NCBI GenBank assembly: GCA_913055875.1
Contig: CAJXJY010000008.1
Coordinates: 62,001 to 126,000 of the forward strand
Direction: 5' to 3'
Length of the DNA stretch: 64,000 nucleotides
Origin: an uncultured Altererythrobacter sp.
GTDB taxonomy: Bacteria > Pseudomonadota > Alphaproteobacteria > Sphingomonadales > Sphingomonadaceae
Shown in pieces: positions 46,789 through 54,949 of the stretch. The translations under genes and the position numbers were made by a program. The notes below the pieces were generated by a model. The model saw nothing but the letters and a program-made list of their open reading frames with translations, was not told the origin of the DNA and made no database searches. Each line of letters begins with the position of its first letter. Positions within the stretch are counted from its first letter, which is position 1.

Positions 46789-48174
46789 CTATTCGAGCGG
46801 TTGCATCGGTTGGGTCAGTCCGTGCAGATAGGTCGACCCGGGGATTGCGAGCAGCAGGCAACGGCGCAACGTCTCGGCGCAGAGAACTTCGAACAGGCCC
46901 TCCTCGCCGGCAGGAGCAGAAGTGACATAGTCCGCAAGCAGAGCATCGGCCTCAGTTGCATCGCCCGGACGCCGCCCCAGCAGCCGCCCGGCCTCGGTCA
47001 GATAGTCGTTTTCGAACTGCCGCCCGAACTGCGCCAATCGGTCCTGGTATGCGAGATTGGCGAGCAGCGAGTGCTTGCGATAGGCATCGAAGTCGCCGCC
47101 CGCGCCAAGCCCTTCGGCCGTCGCGCGTGCCGCCGTCACCGCCTGCCCGGCAAGTGAGGTACGGGGTTCGGGCAGGCTGATGTGCGGGATCGCAAAACCG
47201 GCGATTTCCGCGATCCCCTCGAACGCCTGCTTGGTGGAATTGTTGACCCAATTCAGCGTCTCCACGAGGTTGCCGTCCTCGGTCGGCGCGGCGAGAAAGG
47301 CATGCAGGATCGTGGTCGATCCCATCACCGCCGCCGTCGCGCTCGCGACCGTATGGAAGCGCACCAGGTCGCGATCGAGCGGCTTGCCCGAAGCTTTCTC
47401 ATACATATCCAAGAACGAGGGGATATCTCCCAACGGCTCGTAGGTCGTGCGCCGGCGCAGGAAAGCGATATCCTGCATCGGGTCGCCAAGCATGGCGAGT
47501 TCGAAGTCCATCATCGCCGTCAGCTTGTCGCCGTCGAACATGAACTGGCCCGCATCGCATGCGGTGAAATGCGGTCCGTTGCCCTGTTCCGGAATATTGC
47601 TTTCGACCCATTTGCGCAGAAAAGCGAGACGGGGATTGGCGTGCAATATGTCGGGCCCGGCATCGCCTGCGGCGCGCTGGTAATAGGCCATCGTCGCCGC
47701 AACGGGACTTTCGGGGCGGGACAGGCCGGCTTCGACGAAAGGCTCGATATCGAGAGCGTGCATCCTCGCCATTTCGCTCGCAAGCTGCCACCGAACGGCC
47801 TCGCGGTCTGTCTCACTGGCGGCATTGCGAAGATCGTGCACGCCGCGCACCTGCTCCATCACGATGGCGGGTAGTTCCGGGACATAGCCATGGACATGCG
47901 CCACCTTAATGCCGCCCTCTTCCAGCAGCTGCAACACCCGGTATTCACGTTCAAGGGTAAAGCTCGCCGTGCCCGTCGTCGTGCGGCCTCCCCGCACGTA
48001 AATGTCTTCCTCGCCATCACCAGTCCGCACCGTGCCGAACCAAGCCGGTCGCCAGCGTCCCTGCCGTTCCAGGCGGGTGATTTGACCGCCCATTTCGCGA
48101 TCAGCCCACACCCCCAGCACGCGTCGGACCGTGGCCTCCGAGCTCTCCGGCTGCTGCGCAATCGCTGCCGTCAT
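46789..48174 (-). CDS. Phosphotransferase family protein (APH-like)
   Basis: This 461-residue protein resembles the aminoglycoside-phosphotransferase/ACAD10-like kinases often found in acyl-CoA catabolic clusters. Visible are LEREYRVLQLLEEGGIKVAH (ATP lobe), AIVMEQVRG, ACDAGQFMF near 215 in place of the usual HGDxxxxN catalytic loop, and MMDFELAMLGDPMQDIAF as the Asp-based metal site. The changed catalytic loop makes kinase activity uncertain. The ATG at 48174 overlaps the TGA of the SMP-30-like gene by 4 nt, which fixes the start. Confidence 0.8.
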   Translation of the reverse strand: MTAAIAQQPESSEATVRRVLGVWADREMGGQITRLERQGRWRPAWFGTVRTGDGEEDIYVRGGRTTTGTASFTLEREYRVLQLLEEGGIKVAHVHGYVPELPAIVMEQVRGVHDLRNAASETDREAVRWQLASEMARMHALDIEPFVEAGLSRPESPVAATMAYYQRAAGDAGPDILHANPRLAFLRKWVESNIPEQGNGPHFTACDAGQFMFDGDKLTAMMDFELAMLGDPMQDIAFLRRRTTYEPLGDIPSFLDMYEKASGKPLDRDLVRFHTVASATAAVMGSTTILHAFLAAPTEDGNLVETLNWVNNSTKQAFEGIAEIAGFAIPHISLPEPRTSLAGQAVTAARATAEGLGAGGDFDAYRKHSLLANLAYQDRLAQFGRQFENDYLTEAGRLLGRRPGDATEADALLADYVTSAPAGEEGLFEVLCAETLRRCLLLAIPGSTYLHGLTQPMQPLE

Positions 48175-49064
48175 GCCGCGAAATTCAGGCGTAATCCGGG
48201 CCACGGCCATTCTACCGAATAGAGAATTCCGTGCCCGGCGGACGTGATGAATGCGGTGCTGCCCTCAGGGCCGCCAAAGCAGATGTTTGTTACGTAGGGA
48301 TCGTGCCTCGGCGTTTGAAAAGCAGCCACCTGCTCGCCCGACGGATCGAACACGCAGATCTCCGAGCGCTCCATATTGGCGACGCACAAATGCCCCGCGC
48401 CGTCGACCGCCAGCCCGTCGAAGCGGTATCCGCCGGTCGATCTGAAGATTTCCTGCGGCGCACCGAGTTCGCCGGAAGACAGGACCTCGAACGCCACCAG
48501 CCGCGCGTTGTAGGTTTCGGAAATGTAAAGCGTCTTGCCATCCGCCGACAGGGCCCCGCCATTGGGGTGCGTGACGTCGGTGGCGACGATTGCGATCTCA
48601 CCCATGCCCGGATGCATGTAGTGTAGGCGGTTGCCCGTAGTATCGACGACATAGGCGCCGCCGCCGGTATCGAACACGATATCGTTCAGTACGCCGAGCG
48701 GTTCGCCGCCGCTTTGCGTGAACAGCGTCTCGACCTCGCCGCTTTCCGGATCGACCCGCTGCAGCGCCCCCCCGGTGTAACCTTCCACGGCGCCATAGGG
48801 CTCGCGCGCGCCGTCCTCGATCGTGCGGAACACCAGCCCGCCATCGTTGCAAACATACAGCAACCCGTCGGGGCCGACAGCCGATCCGTTCGGTCCGCCG
48901 CCGCAATCGAAGCGGCGGATTTCGCCCGACGGCCGGATCTGCGCCACCGAGCCGCCTTCGATTTCGACCACGGTGATCGAACCGTCGTCCCACGCGACCG
49001 GGCCCTCGGGAAACTTCAGTCCGGTGGCGAGCTGGCGCACAGTGACATAGTCGAAAACGCTCAT
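48171..49064 (-). CDS. SMP-30/gluconolactonase-family lactonase
   Basis: A 297-residue six-bladed beta-propeller protein: GLKFPEGPVAWDDGSITVVE near 13-32 (the metal-binding Glu), GGGPNGSAVGPDG near 60, LNDIVFDTGG near 120, and HPNGGALSADGKTLYISETY near 166. These calcium-dependent enzymes hydrolyse lactones. ATG 49064 follows GGGAGG; the longer frame is mostly in the neighbouring gene. In an island with three Baeyer-Villiger monooxygenases a lactonase is a fitting partner, though which lactone is unknown. Confidence 0.87.
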   Translation of the reverse strand: MSVFDYVTVRQLATGLKFPEGPVAWDDGSITVVEIEGGSVAQIRPSGEIRRFDCGGGPNGSAVGPDGLLYVCNDGGLVFRTIEDGAREPYGAVEGYTGGALQRVDPESGEVETLFTQSGGEPLGVLNDIVFDTGGGAYVVDTTGNRLHYMHPGMGEIAIVATDVTHPNGGALSADGKTLYISETYNARLVAFEVLSSGELGAPQEIFRSTGGYRFDGLAVDGAGHLCVANMERSEICVFDPSGEQVAAFQTPRHDPYVTNICFGGPEGSTAFITSAGHGILYSVEWPWPGLRLNFAA

Positions 49065-49077
49065 CGAAGCCTCCCGC

Positions 49078-49527
49078 TCAGCCTGCCTCTGCCGCCGCAG
49101 CCGCCTGCTTCGACATGGCGCGCATGTCGCCGTAGAAACGCGGTTCGCAATGCCGGGTCTTGAACCACCACTTGCCGTCGATCTTGTGGAAGGTGTCAAT
49201 GTAGTAGCCCACGAAACCGATCTGCAGCGGCACGTTTTCGGCGGCAGTCAGCACTGTGACAACGCACTCGGCGCTTGCGGTATCGGCACCTTCTTCGACC
49301 TCGATGATCAAGTTCGAAATTGCATGGATCATGTTGGGTCTGCCGTCCTCGCCCACCACGATGCTGCTGCGGTGATAGTCGGCGATCTCCTCGATCGTCC
49401 TGAAGTCGCCGACCGGGCCGGTGATCTCGCCGTGTTCGAACAGCCGCGCATAGCCTTCGAAATCGCCATCATCGTAGATACGTGAATAGTGCGAGATCAG
49501 GTTCGCGATCTTCTGGTAGTCGTTCAT
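49078..49527 (-). CDS. SnoaL/NTF2-like protein (nuclear transport factor 2 family)
   Basis: The 149-residue product starts IANLISHYSRIYDDGDFEGY and has LFEHGEITGP, then HAISNLIIEVE and FVGYYIDTFHKIDGKWWFKT, the strand pattern of the NTF2/SnoaL cone fold. Members include steroid isomerases, dehydratases and ring hydroxylases. The Y/D pair near the N-terminus and H89 could be active-site residues. The ATG has GGAAGGAC upstream. It lies in the operon between an extended SDR and a lactonase; isomerisation or dehydration of a ketone intermediate is possible. Confidence 0.8.
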   Translation of the reverse strand: MNDYQKIANLISHYSRIYDDGDFEGYARLFEHGEITGPVGDFRTIEEIADYHRSSIVVGEDGRPNMIHAISNLIIEVEEGADTASAECVVTVLTAAENVPLQIGFVGYYIDTFHKIDGKWWFKTRHCEPRFYGDMRAMSKQAAAAAEAG

Positions 49528-49552
49528 GGGCTGTCCTTCCCGGAGGCTGTGC

Positions 49553-50587
49553 TCAGTCCGCTCCTCGCTGCCGTTCGCGGGCGGCAAACCAGTCGACGGC
49601 GTCGTTGACCGTTTTGGCGATGGGGCGCGGGTTCCAGCCGAGTTCGCGGCTCGCCTTGCCGTGATCCATTTCGCGGAACACATTGGCGAGATAGACCGCC
49701 TCGGGTCGCATCATCGTGTCCTTCACCCCGCGCAGCCGCGCGACGCGGTACATCAGCCATGCCATCGCATAGGCGAAGCGATAGGAGACGAGCTTCGGCG
49801 CCGGATTGTCGCAGCGCGCGGTGGCGAGGCCGTAAAATTCCTGCGACGTCACGAATTCGTTGGCGATGATATAGCGTTCACCGACACGGCCTTTCTCTTC
49901 CGCCAGCAGCGCCGCCTCGGCCACGTCGCGAATATCGACCGTCGGTTGCGCGGCATCGAGCATCGTCGTGCGCTGGCCGCTGGCGACCTGCCACAGCATC
50001 CCGTTATGCGGCGTCGGCTGGTAATCCTGGGGGCCGTAGGTGTTGGCGACGCAGAGCGCCACCCCGGGTAGGCCCTCGTCGCGGCAATAGGCCATGAACA
50101 GATCCTCGGCCTCGCGCCGCGCGAGAATGTAGGGCGGCGCCTTGTCGCGCCAGTTGAAGGGAATGTCCTCGGTCACCGGGCCATCGGGATTTAACCCGAG
50201 CGTGCCCATGGTGCTGGTGAATACGAAACGTTCGACTCCGCAAGCAAGCGCGGCGTCCATCGCGTTGCGCAGCCCGTCGATATTGTTGCGCCGCATCGGC
50301 GTGGGATCGTCGAGCCAGACGCGCGCATCCACGACACTGTGAAAGACCGTCAGGCATCCCTGCATCGCGCCACGCAGGGAGGCCGGGTCGAGCGCATCGC
50401 CCGTCACGATCTCTACATCGAGACCTTCCAAAGCAGCGCGATTGCTGGTCGGACGCAGAAGCACCCGGACCTTGCGGCCGCGTTGGACAAGCATTCGGGT
50501 GACGTGGCTACCTACAAAGCCGCTGGCCCCGGTGACGAGGACGCGGTCGTCGGCACCCGCCGGTCTCTCGGCTTGCGGTCCATCCAT
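49553..50587 (-). CDS. NAD-dependent epimerase/dehydratase (extended SDR, dihydroflavonol-reductase/3beta-HSD-like)
   Basis: A 344-residue extended SDR with VTGASGFVGSHVTRMLVQRG, VEIVTGDALDPASL, FTSTMGTLGLN near 128-138 and a catalytic YILARREAE. Extended SDRs of this type oxidise or reduce ring hydroxyls, including 3beta-hydroxysteroids, or reduce dihydroflavonols. ATG 50587 is 3 nt after the SDR stop. It is the second gene of the seven-gene operon. Confidence 0.87.
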   Translation of the reverse strand: MDGPQAERPAGADDRVLVTGASGFVGSHVTRMLVQRGRKVRVLLRPTSNRAALEGLDVEIVTGDALDPASLRGAMQGCLTVFHSVVDARVWLDDPTPMRRNNIDGLRNAMDAALACGVERFVFTSTMGTLGLNPDGPVTEDIPFNWRDKAPPYILARREAEDLFMAYCRDEGLPGVALCVANTYGPQDYQPTPHNGMLWQVASGQRTTMLDAAQPTVDIRDVAEAALLAEEKGRVGERYIIANEFVTSQEFYGLATARCDNPAPKLVSYRFAYAMAWLMYRVARLRGVKDTMMRPEAVYLANVFREMDHGKASRELGWNPRPIAKTVNDAVDWFAARERQRGAD

Positions 50588-50590
50588 GGC

Positions 50591-51409
50591 TCAGGCCTCG
50601 ATCAGGCCGACGGGGACGGCGGCCGCAAATTCCTCGAACCGGGGACGCACCATCTCGCGCGTATCGAGATCGGCGGGGACGATCCAGAACGGCCGCTTCA
50701 CCACTTCGCGCAGGATCACCTCGGCTACCTTGTCGGCGGTGACCAGCTGCGCAGCATACGCCGTCGCCGCTTCGTCTCCCTGCGCGGCGCGAACGCGTTC
50801 GAGCTGCCCCTGCGTGATGCCCGATTCGGTACGCCCGGGGGCAATGATCGAGACACCCACCCGGCTGTTCGCCTGCTTCAGCTCGATCCGCAGGCAATCG
50901 GCAAGGCCCCAGACCGCGTGCTTGGTGGCGACATAAGGCGACATTCCCGGAGCGGCTATCACCGATGCCTGCGAAGCGGTAATCACGAATTGCGATGGGG
51001 TTTCCTGCTCGGCCATGCGACCCACGAACGCCTTCGACGCGAACAGCGGTCCCAGCAGGTTTACATCGATGGCGCGTTGCCAAACACCCAGATCGGGGTC
51101 GAGTGCGCCGGTCAGTCCGTGAATCCCGGCATTGGCGAAAACCAACGTGACTGGCTTTTCGACCCACGCGAATGCGGTTTCGGCAAGCGCTTCGTTGTCG
51201 TCGATGGAACCGGCATCGAGCCGGCACGCCAAAGCACGCGCTCCGGCGGACGAAACCAGCTGATTGGTTTCGGCGAGACCCTGCTCGTCGATATCCGCCA
51301 GCACCAGGTCCGCGCCTCGCTGCGCCAGGCCGATCGCCAGCGCGCGCCCGATCCCGCTTGCCGCGCCGGTGACGACCGCCGTGCCACCCGCGATGCTCAG
51401 CTCCTGCAT
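50591..51409 (-). CDS. Short-chain dehydrogenase/reductase
   Basis: This 272-residue SDR has VTGAASGIGRALAIGLAQRG, LVFANAG near 95, FVITASQAS, and YVATKHAVWGLAD. The VFANAG and TKHAVW features mark it as a paralogue of the SDR at 18502. ATG 51409 is chosen because GAGAGG and AGGA lie upstream, while the ATG at 51433 has no ribosome site. It is first in a seven-gene operon (51409 to 44980), and an island motif site lies 43 nt upstream. Confidence 0.87.
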   Translation of the reverse strand: MQELSIAGGTAVVTGAASGIGRALAIGLAQRGADLVLADIDEQGLAETNQLVSSAGARALACRLDAGSIDDNEALAETAFAWVEKPVTLVFANAGIHGLTGALDPDLGVWQRAIDVNLLGPLFASKAFVGRMAEQETPSQFVITASQASVIAAPGMSPYVATKHAVWGLADCLRIELKQANSRVGVSIIAPGRTESGITQGQLERVRAAQGDEAATAYAAQLVTADKVAEVILREVVKRPFWIVPADLDTREMVRPRFEEFAAAVPVGLIEA

Positions 51410-51452
51410 CGATCCTAGCCTCTCACCCGACATCGTTCGCTGGTGGCGATTA

Positions 51453-51468
51453 ATTCATATCACTCAAT
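51453..51468 (+). promoter_or_regulatory. Island motif site upstream of the seven-gene minus-strand operon
   Basis: ATTCATATCACTCAAT keeps the conserved A1, T8, C11-T12-C13 and A15-T16. It lies 43 nt upstream of the SDR start at 51409, in the 275-nt divergent gap, which shows no gene. Confidence 0.55.
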
Positions 51469-51631
51469 TTAAGTCAACACCCATGACACGGGCAATCAGG
51501 GCGAGCGGATAGACTTCTCGTCCGGCCGCGCTAGCGGCTCAGTTTTCCGGTGCCCGATCGGGCAAATCCGCCCGACTTTCGACGGAGAGCGGTTCGGAAT
51601 TTTGTTGCCAATGAAAACCGGTGGGGATAGT

Positions 51632-51647
51632 ATTAAGGTATATCAAT
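51632..51647 (+). promoter_or_regulatory. Island motif site upstream of Rieske-amidohydrolase-P450 operon
   Basis: ATTAAGGTATATCAAT lies 37 nt before the ATG at 51685. Its last bases overlap an upstream in-frame ATG (51646), which argues against that ATG being the start. Confidence 0.6.
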
Positions 51648-51684
51648 GCCGCAACGCGGAAAGAGGGGCGAGGCTCGATCGAAC

Positions 51685-52803
51685 ATGGCCGAAATCAAGG
51701 ACTCCACGTCGCAGTCGCAGGCGTCGGCAAAGCCGGAGAAAACCGCCACTGACGCCTATCTCGGCGATCTTTCGGGAGATGGATTGCTGGCATGGCGCTT
51801 GGCCGTCGATGGTGACCGGCCTGGACCCGACGAGCGCAACATGCAGACCGAGTTCATGATGGGCTGGTATTGCATCGCCTATTCGCACGAGGTGGGAGTG
51901 GGGCAGGTGAAGCCCGTCCGGTATTTCGCCCAAGACCTTGCGGTATGGCGCGGCGAGGATGGGCAGGCGCGCGTCATCGACGCCTATTGCGCGCATTACG
52001 GTGCCAATCTTGCCGTTGGCGGCAAGGTGTATGGCAATCTGCTCGAATGCCCGTTCCACGCCTGGCGCTGGAACGAGAAGGGCGCTTGCGAGGAGATTCC
52101 CTATTCGAAGGTGATTCCGCCCAAGGCCAAGCGCGACAACTGCATTCCCAGCTGGCCGGTGCGCGAGGTCAACGGCATGGTCATGGTGTGGCACCACCCC
52201 GACAAGGCCGAGCCGCAATGGGAACCGATAGAGTTTTCCGAAGCGACCGACGATGGCTGGACCGATTTCCGCACCTATGAATGGCATGTCGGCACGGCGA
52301 TGGAGAACATCGCCGACAACGCGGTGGACGTGAGCCACTTCAAGTACGTCCATGGCGCCAAGACCGTGCCCGAATACGAGTTCGAGTTCGACGGCATAAA
52401 GCGCACGATCACATCCTATCTCAAGATGCACACCCCGCGCGGCGAGATCGACGGCAAGATCGAATCCATTAGCTATGGCCCGGGCCAGGGATACGTCCGC
52501 TTTTCCGGCATTACCGACACGGTCATGATGACAGGCACCTGCCCGGTCGAGCGCGACGTGACGCACAACCGGATGGCCTTCACCCAGCCCAAGGCCAATG
52601 TCGACGGCCCGACCGCGGGCCTGACCCGCGCCATCGTCAAGGACATCACCCGCCAGTTCGACCAGGACAAAGTGATCCTAGACCGGCACAAGCGCGTCGA
52701 TCCGCCGCTTGTGTGTGCCGGAGATGGGCCGTTCGGGCGCAACCGCATCTATTACGAGCAGTTCTACGCCAGCTCCACCAAACCCAAGCCCGCAGCGGCG
52801 TAG
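51685..52803 (+). CDS. Rieske non-haem iron oxygenase, KshA-like (paralogue 2)
   Basis: The 372-residue product has the Rieske cluster ligands C102, H104, C122, H125 (CxHx17CxxH) and the iron motif D215-x2-H218-x4-H223. It shares the NAVDVSHFKYVHG segment and much of the sequence with the enzyme at 22594. The start is put at ATG 51685 (MAEIKDSTS) with AGAGGGGCGAGG upstream; an ATG at 51646 falls within the motif site. It heads an operon with the SDR-MpaB remnant, the second amidohydrolase and the second P450. It should hydroxylate the same type of carbon skeleton as its paralogue. Confidence 0.88.
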   Translation: MAEIKDSTSQSQASAKPEKTATDAYLGDLSGDGLLAWRLAVDGDRPGPDERNMQTEFMMGWYCIAYSHEVGVGQVKPVRYFAQDLAVWRGEDGQARVIDAYCAHYGANLAVGGKVYGNLLECPFHAWRWNEKGACEEIPYSKVIPPKAKRDNCIPSWPVREVNGMVMVWHHPDKAEPQWEPIEFSEATDDGWTDFRTYEWHVGTAMENIADNAVDVSHFKYVHGAKTVPEYEFEFDGIKRTITSYLKMHTPRGEIDGKIESISYGPGQGYVRFSGITDTVMMTGTCPVERDVTHNRMAFTQPKANVDGPTAGLTRAIVKDITRQFDQDKVILDRHKRVDPPLVCAGDGPFGRNRIYYEQFYASSTKPKPAAA

Positions 52804-52809
52804 TCCCCT

Positions 52810-53202
52810 ATGGGCAAGGTCGCTCTTGTCACCGGAGGCAATTCCGGCATCGGCTTCGAGGTCGTGCGCGCCCTTGCATTGCGGGGGATGACAGTATGGT
52901 TGGGCAGCCGCGACCGCGGCAAGGGCGAAGCGGCTGTCGCAGATCTGGCAGATACCGGCGATGTCCACCTGGCCGTGCTGGACACGGTGCTGCCCAATGA
53001 GCGTATCTTGCGCGCCGGCGGCGTGGAACCGCCGTCGCGCATCGACCGGGCGATCGGCCATCTGGGCCTCAAGCACATGGCGCGACGTGATCCTATTCCC
53101 GACAACGCTCCCGACCAGTTCGAGGCGCTGATCAAGACCGTCTATCCCGATGGGTGCGAGCTCGACGATCTTGGCCCGCAGGAGCACGCGGAACCGTCCT
53201 GA
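52810..53202 (+). pseudogene. In-frame chimera: SDR N-terminus joined to MpaB-family C-terminus
   Basis: The 130-residue frame starts as a normal SDR (KVALVTGGNSGIGFEVVRAL, with WLGSRDRGKGEAAVADL to about residue 57) but has no NNAG, catalytic serine or YxxxK. From about residue 60 it instead matches the last ~65 residues of the MpaB-like protein at 35165: IDRAIGHLGLKHMARRDPIP and VYPDGCELDDLGP align with VDRAISHVAMKALASKDPVP and VYPDGYTIDDLGP. An ancestral SDR-mpaB gene pair probably lost its middle in one deletion that kept the frame. Neither half can be catalytic. It sits between the Rieske and amidohydrolase genes, 6 and 12 nt from them. Confidence 0.75.
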
Positions 53203-53214
53203 GAGGAAAGAGCC

Positions 53215-54936
53215 ATGTCCAACAGCATCCTGATCAAGGGCGGTACCATCGTCGACGGCACCGGAGCCCCCGTCTATCCATCCGATATCCGGGTGACCGA
53301 CGGCAAGATAGTTGCGATCGGAGAAAATCTCAAACGCGAAGGCCGTGAGCGCGTTGTCGATGCCGATGGGTGCCTGGTCACCCCGGGTTTCATCGAAAGC
53401 CACAACCATTTCGATGCCATCGCTTGGTGGTTGCCCTCGCTCGAACCGATGCCCGGTTACGGCGTCACCACTTCGATCAACGGCAATTGCGGCTTCACGG
53501 TAGCCCCGATTTCCGGCGATCCTGAAACGATAAAGGAAGTGGTGAAGGTATTCTCCTTCATCGAGGACATTCCGCAAAAGCCCTTCCTCAGCGAGCTGCC
53601 GTGGGACTGGTCGTCGTGGAGCGAATACCGCAAATCGTTCGAGCAACGGATCAAGATACCGGTCAACTGGGCGTGCTTTGTCGGCCATGTCACGATGCGG
53701 CTGACGGTGATGGGCAAAGACGCCTGGACGCGTGCCGCCAACGATGAAGAGATCGCCGAGATGTGCGTGATGCTGGAGGATGGCCTCGCAGCGGGTGCGC
53801 TGGGCCTGTCCTCAAACCTGCTCGATTTCGACGCGCACGACCGCCCGATCCCGCCGCGCAATGCCGACGTGCGCGAATGGGCCGCATTGTTCGAGGTGGT
53901 CGAACGGCATGAGGGCGCGACCGTCCAGTTGATCGTCGATACCATCGCCCGCAACGATGCGCCGCACACACTCGAAACGATCATCGAGGCCGCCGGAGGC
54001 AAGGATATCCGCCTGCAGGTCTTCAACGCCTTACCGACCGGCGCATACGCCGCGCCAAGGCTGCCCGGCGCGCACGAAACGCTGGAGAAGATGCGCGAGG
54101 CCGGGCTCGACGTATGGCCCGGCTACAGCAACAACACAGTGACGCTGACGCTCAATTTCAACAGCACGCTGATCTTCGCCCAATCGCGGAACTACGCCTG
54201 GGCCGAGGTGATCGAGGCGGAAGGGAAAGACGCCAAGTTCGCGCTGCTCGAAGACCCGGCCTGGCGCCAGCGGGCCCGGGAAAGCTGGAACGAAACGCTA
54301 GACCAGTCGCCGATCAAGAATCCGAACAAGATCGATCTGCTCGAAAGCGAGACGGGCGCCGGGCCGATCGGCGTCACTCTGCGCGAGTACATGGAGGAGA
54401 CCGGCCTCACGGAACCGTCCGATGCGCTTGCTGAGTGGGTTCTCGACAATGGCCCCGGCTCGATCCTGCGCCTCGCGCCGCTGCCCCGCCACGAGGAAAC
54501 CATTGACCACCTGCTGCACGACCCGAAGACCGTCGGCAATGCGACCGACGCCGGCGCACATGGGCAGATGTTCTGCGGTATCGGCGACAATGTCGCGCTG
54601 CTGACCGACTTTGTGCGCGAGCGCGGGCAGCTGTCGATCGAGGAAGCGGTACATATTATGACCGGCAAGGTCGCCGGCCATTTTGATCTCCACGATCGCG
54701 GCGTGCTGGCGGTGGGCAAGGCGGCCGATATCGTGGTGTTCGATCTCGCCGGGATCGAGCGGCGTCCGGAAAAGAAGGCGTGGGACGTGCCCGATGGCGA
54801 AGGCGGCCTGACCTACCGCTGGAGCCGCGAGGCCGCCCCGATGGTCCTGACGCTGGTCAATGGCGAACCGACATTCGATCACGGCGATTTCACCGGACGC
54901 TATCCGGGACGCGTCGTCAGTCCGGTCGCCGCCTGA
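53215..54936 (+). CDS. Amidohydrolase family protein, D-aminoacylase type (paralogue 2)
   Basis: A 573-residue paralogue of the protein at 2098: IKGGTIVDGTG (7-17), VTPGFIESHNHFDA with H63 and H65 as metal ligands, SINGNCGFTVAP, and DAGAHGQMFCGIGDN near 443. The ATG follows GAGAGGAAAGAGCC. The two copies differ mainly in the middle (for example, HHVPPTTNVNF is replaced by PGYSNNTVTLTL), suggesting different substrates. It is third in the Rieske-led operon. Confidence 0.85.
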   Translation: MSNSILIKGGTIVDGTGAPVYPSDIRVTDGKIVAIGENLKREGRERVVDADGCLVTPGFIESHNHFDAIAWWLPSLEPMPGYGVTTSINGNCGFTVAPISGDPETIKEVVKVFSFIEDIPQKPFLSELPWDWSSWSEYRKSFEQRIKIPVNWACFVGHVTMRLTVMGKDAWTRAANDEEIAEMCVMLEDGLAAGALGLSSNLLDFDAHDRPIPPRNADVREWAALFEVVERHEGATVQLIVDTIARNDAPHTLETIIEAAGGKDIRLQVFNALPTGAYAAPRLPGAHETLEKMREAGLDVWPGYSNNTVTLTLNFNSTLIFAQSRNYAWAEVIEAEGKDAKFALLEDPAWRQRARESWNETLDQSPIKNPNKIDLLESETGAGPIGVTLREYMEETGLTEPSDALAEWVLDNGPGSILRLAPLPRHEETIDHLLHDPKTVGNATDAGAHGQMFCGIGDNVALLTDFVRERGQLSIEEAVHIMTGKVAGHFDLHDRGVLAVGKAADIVVFDLAGIERRPEKKAWDVPDGEGGLTYRWSREAAPMVLTLVNGEPTFDHGDFTGRYPGRVVSPVAA

Positions 54937-54949
54937 GCGGAGCGGGGCC

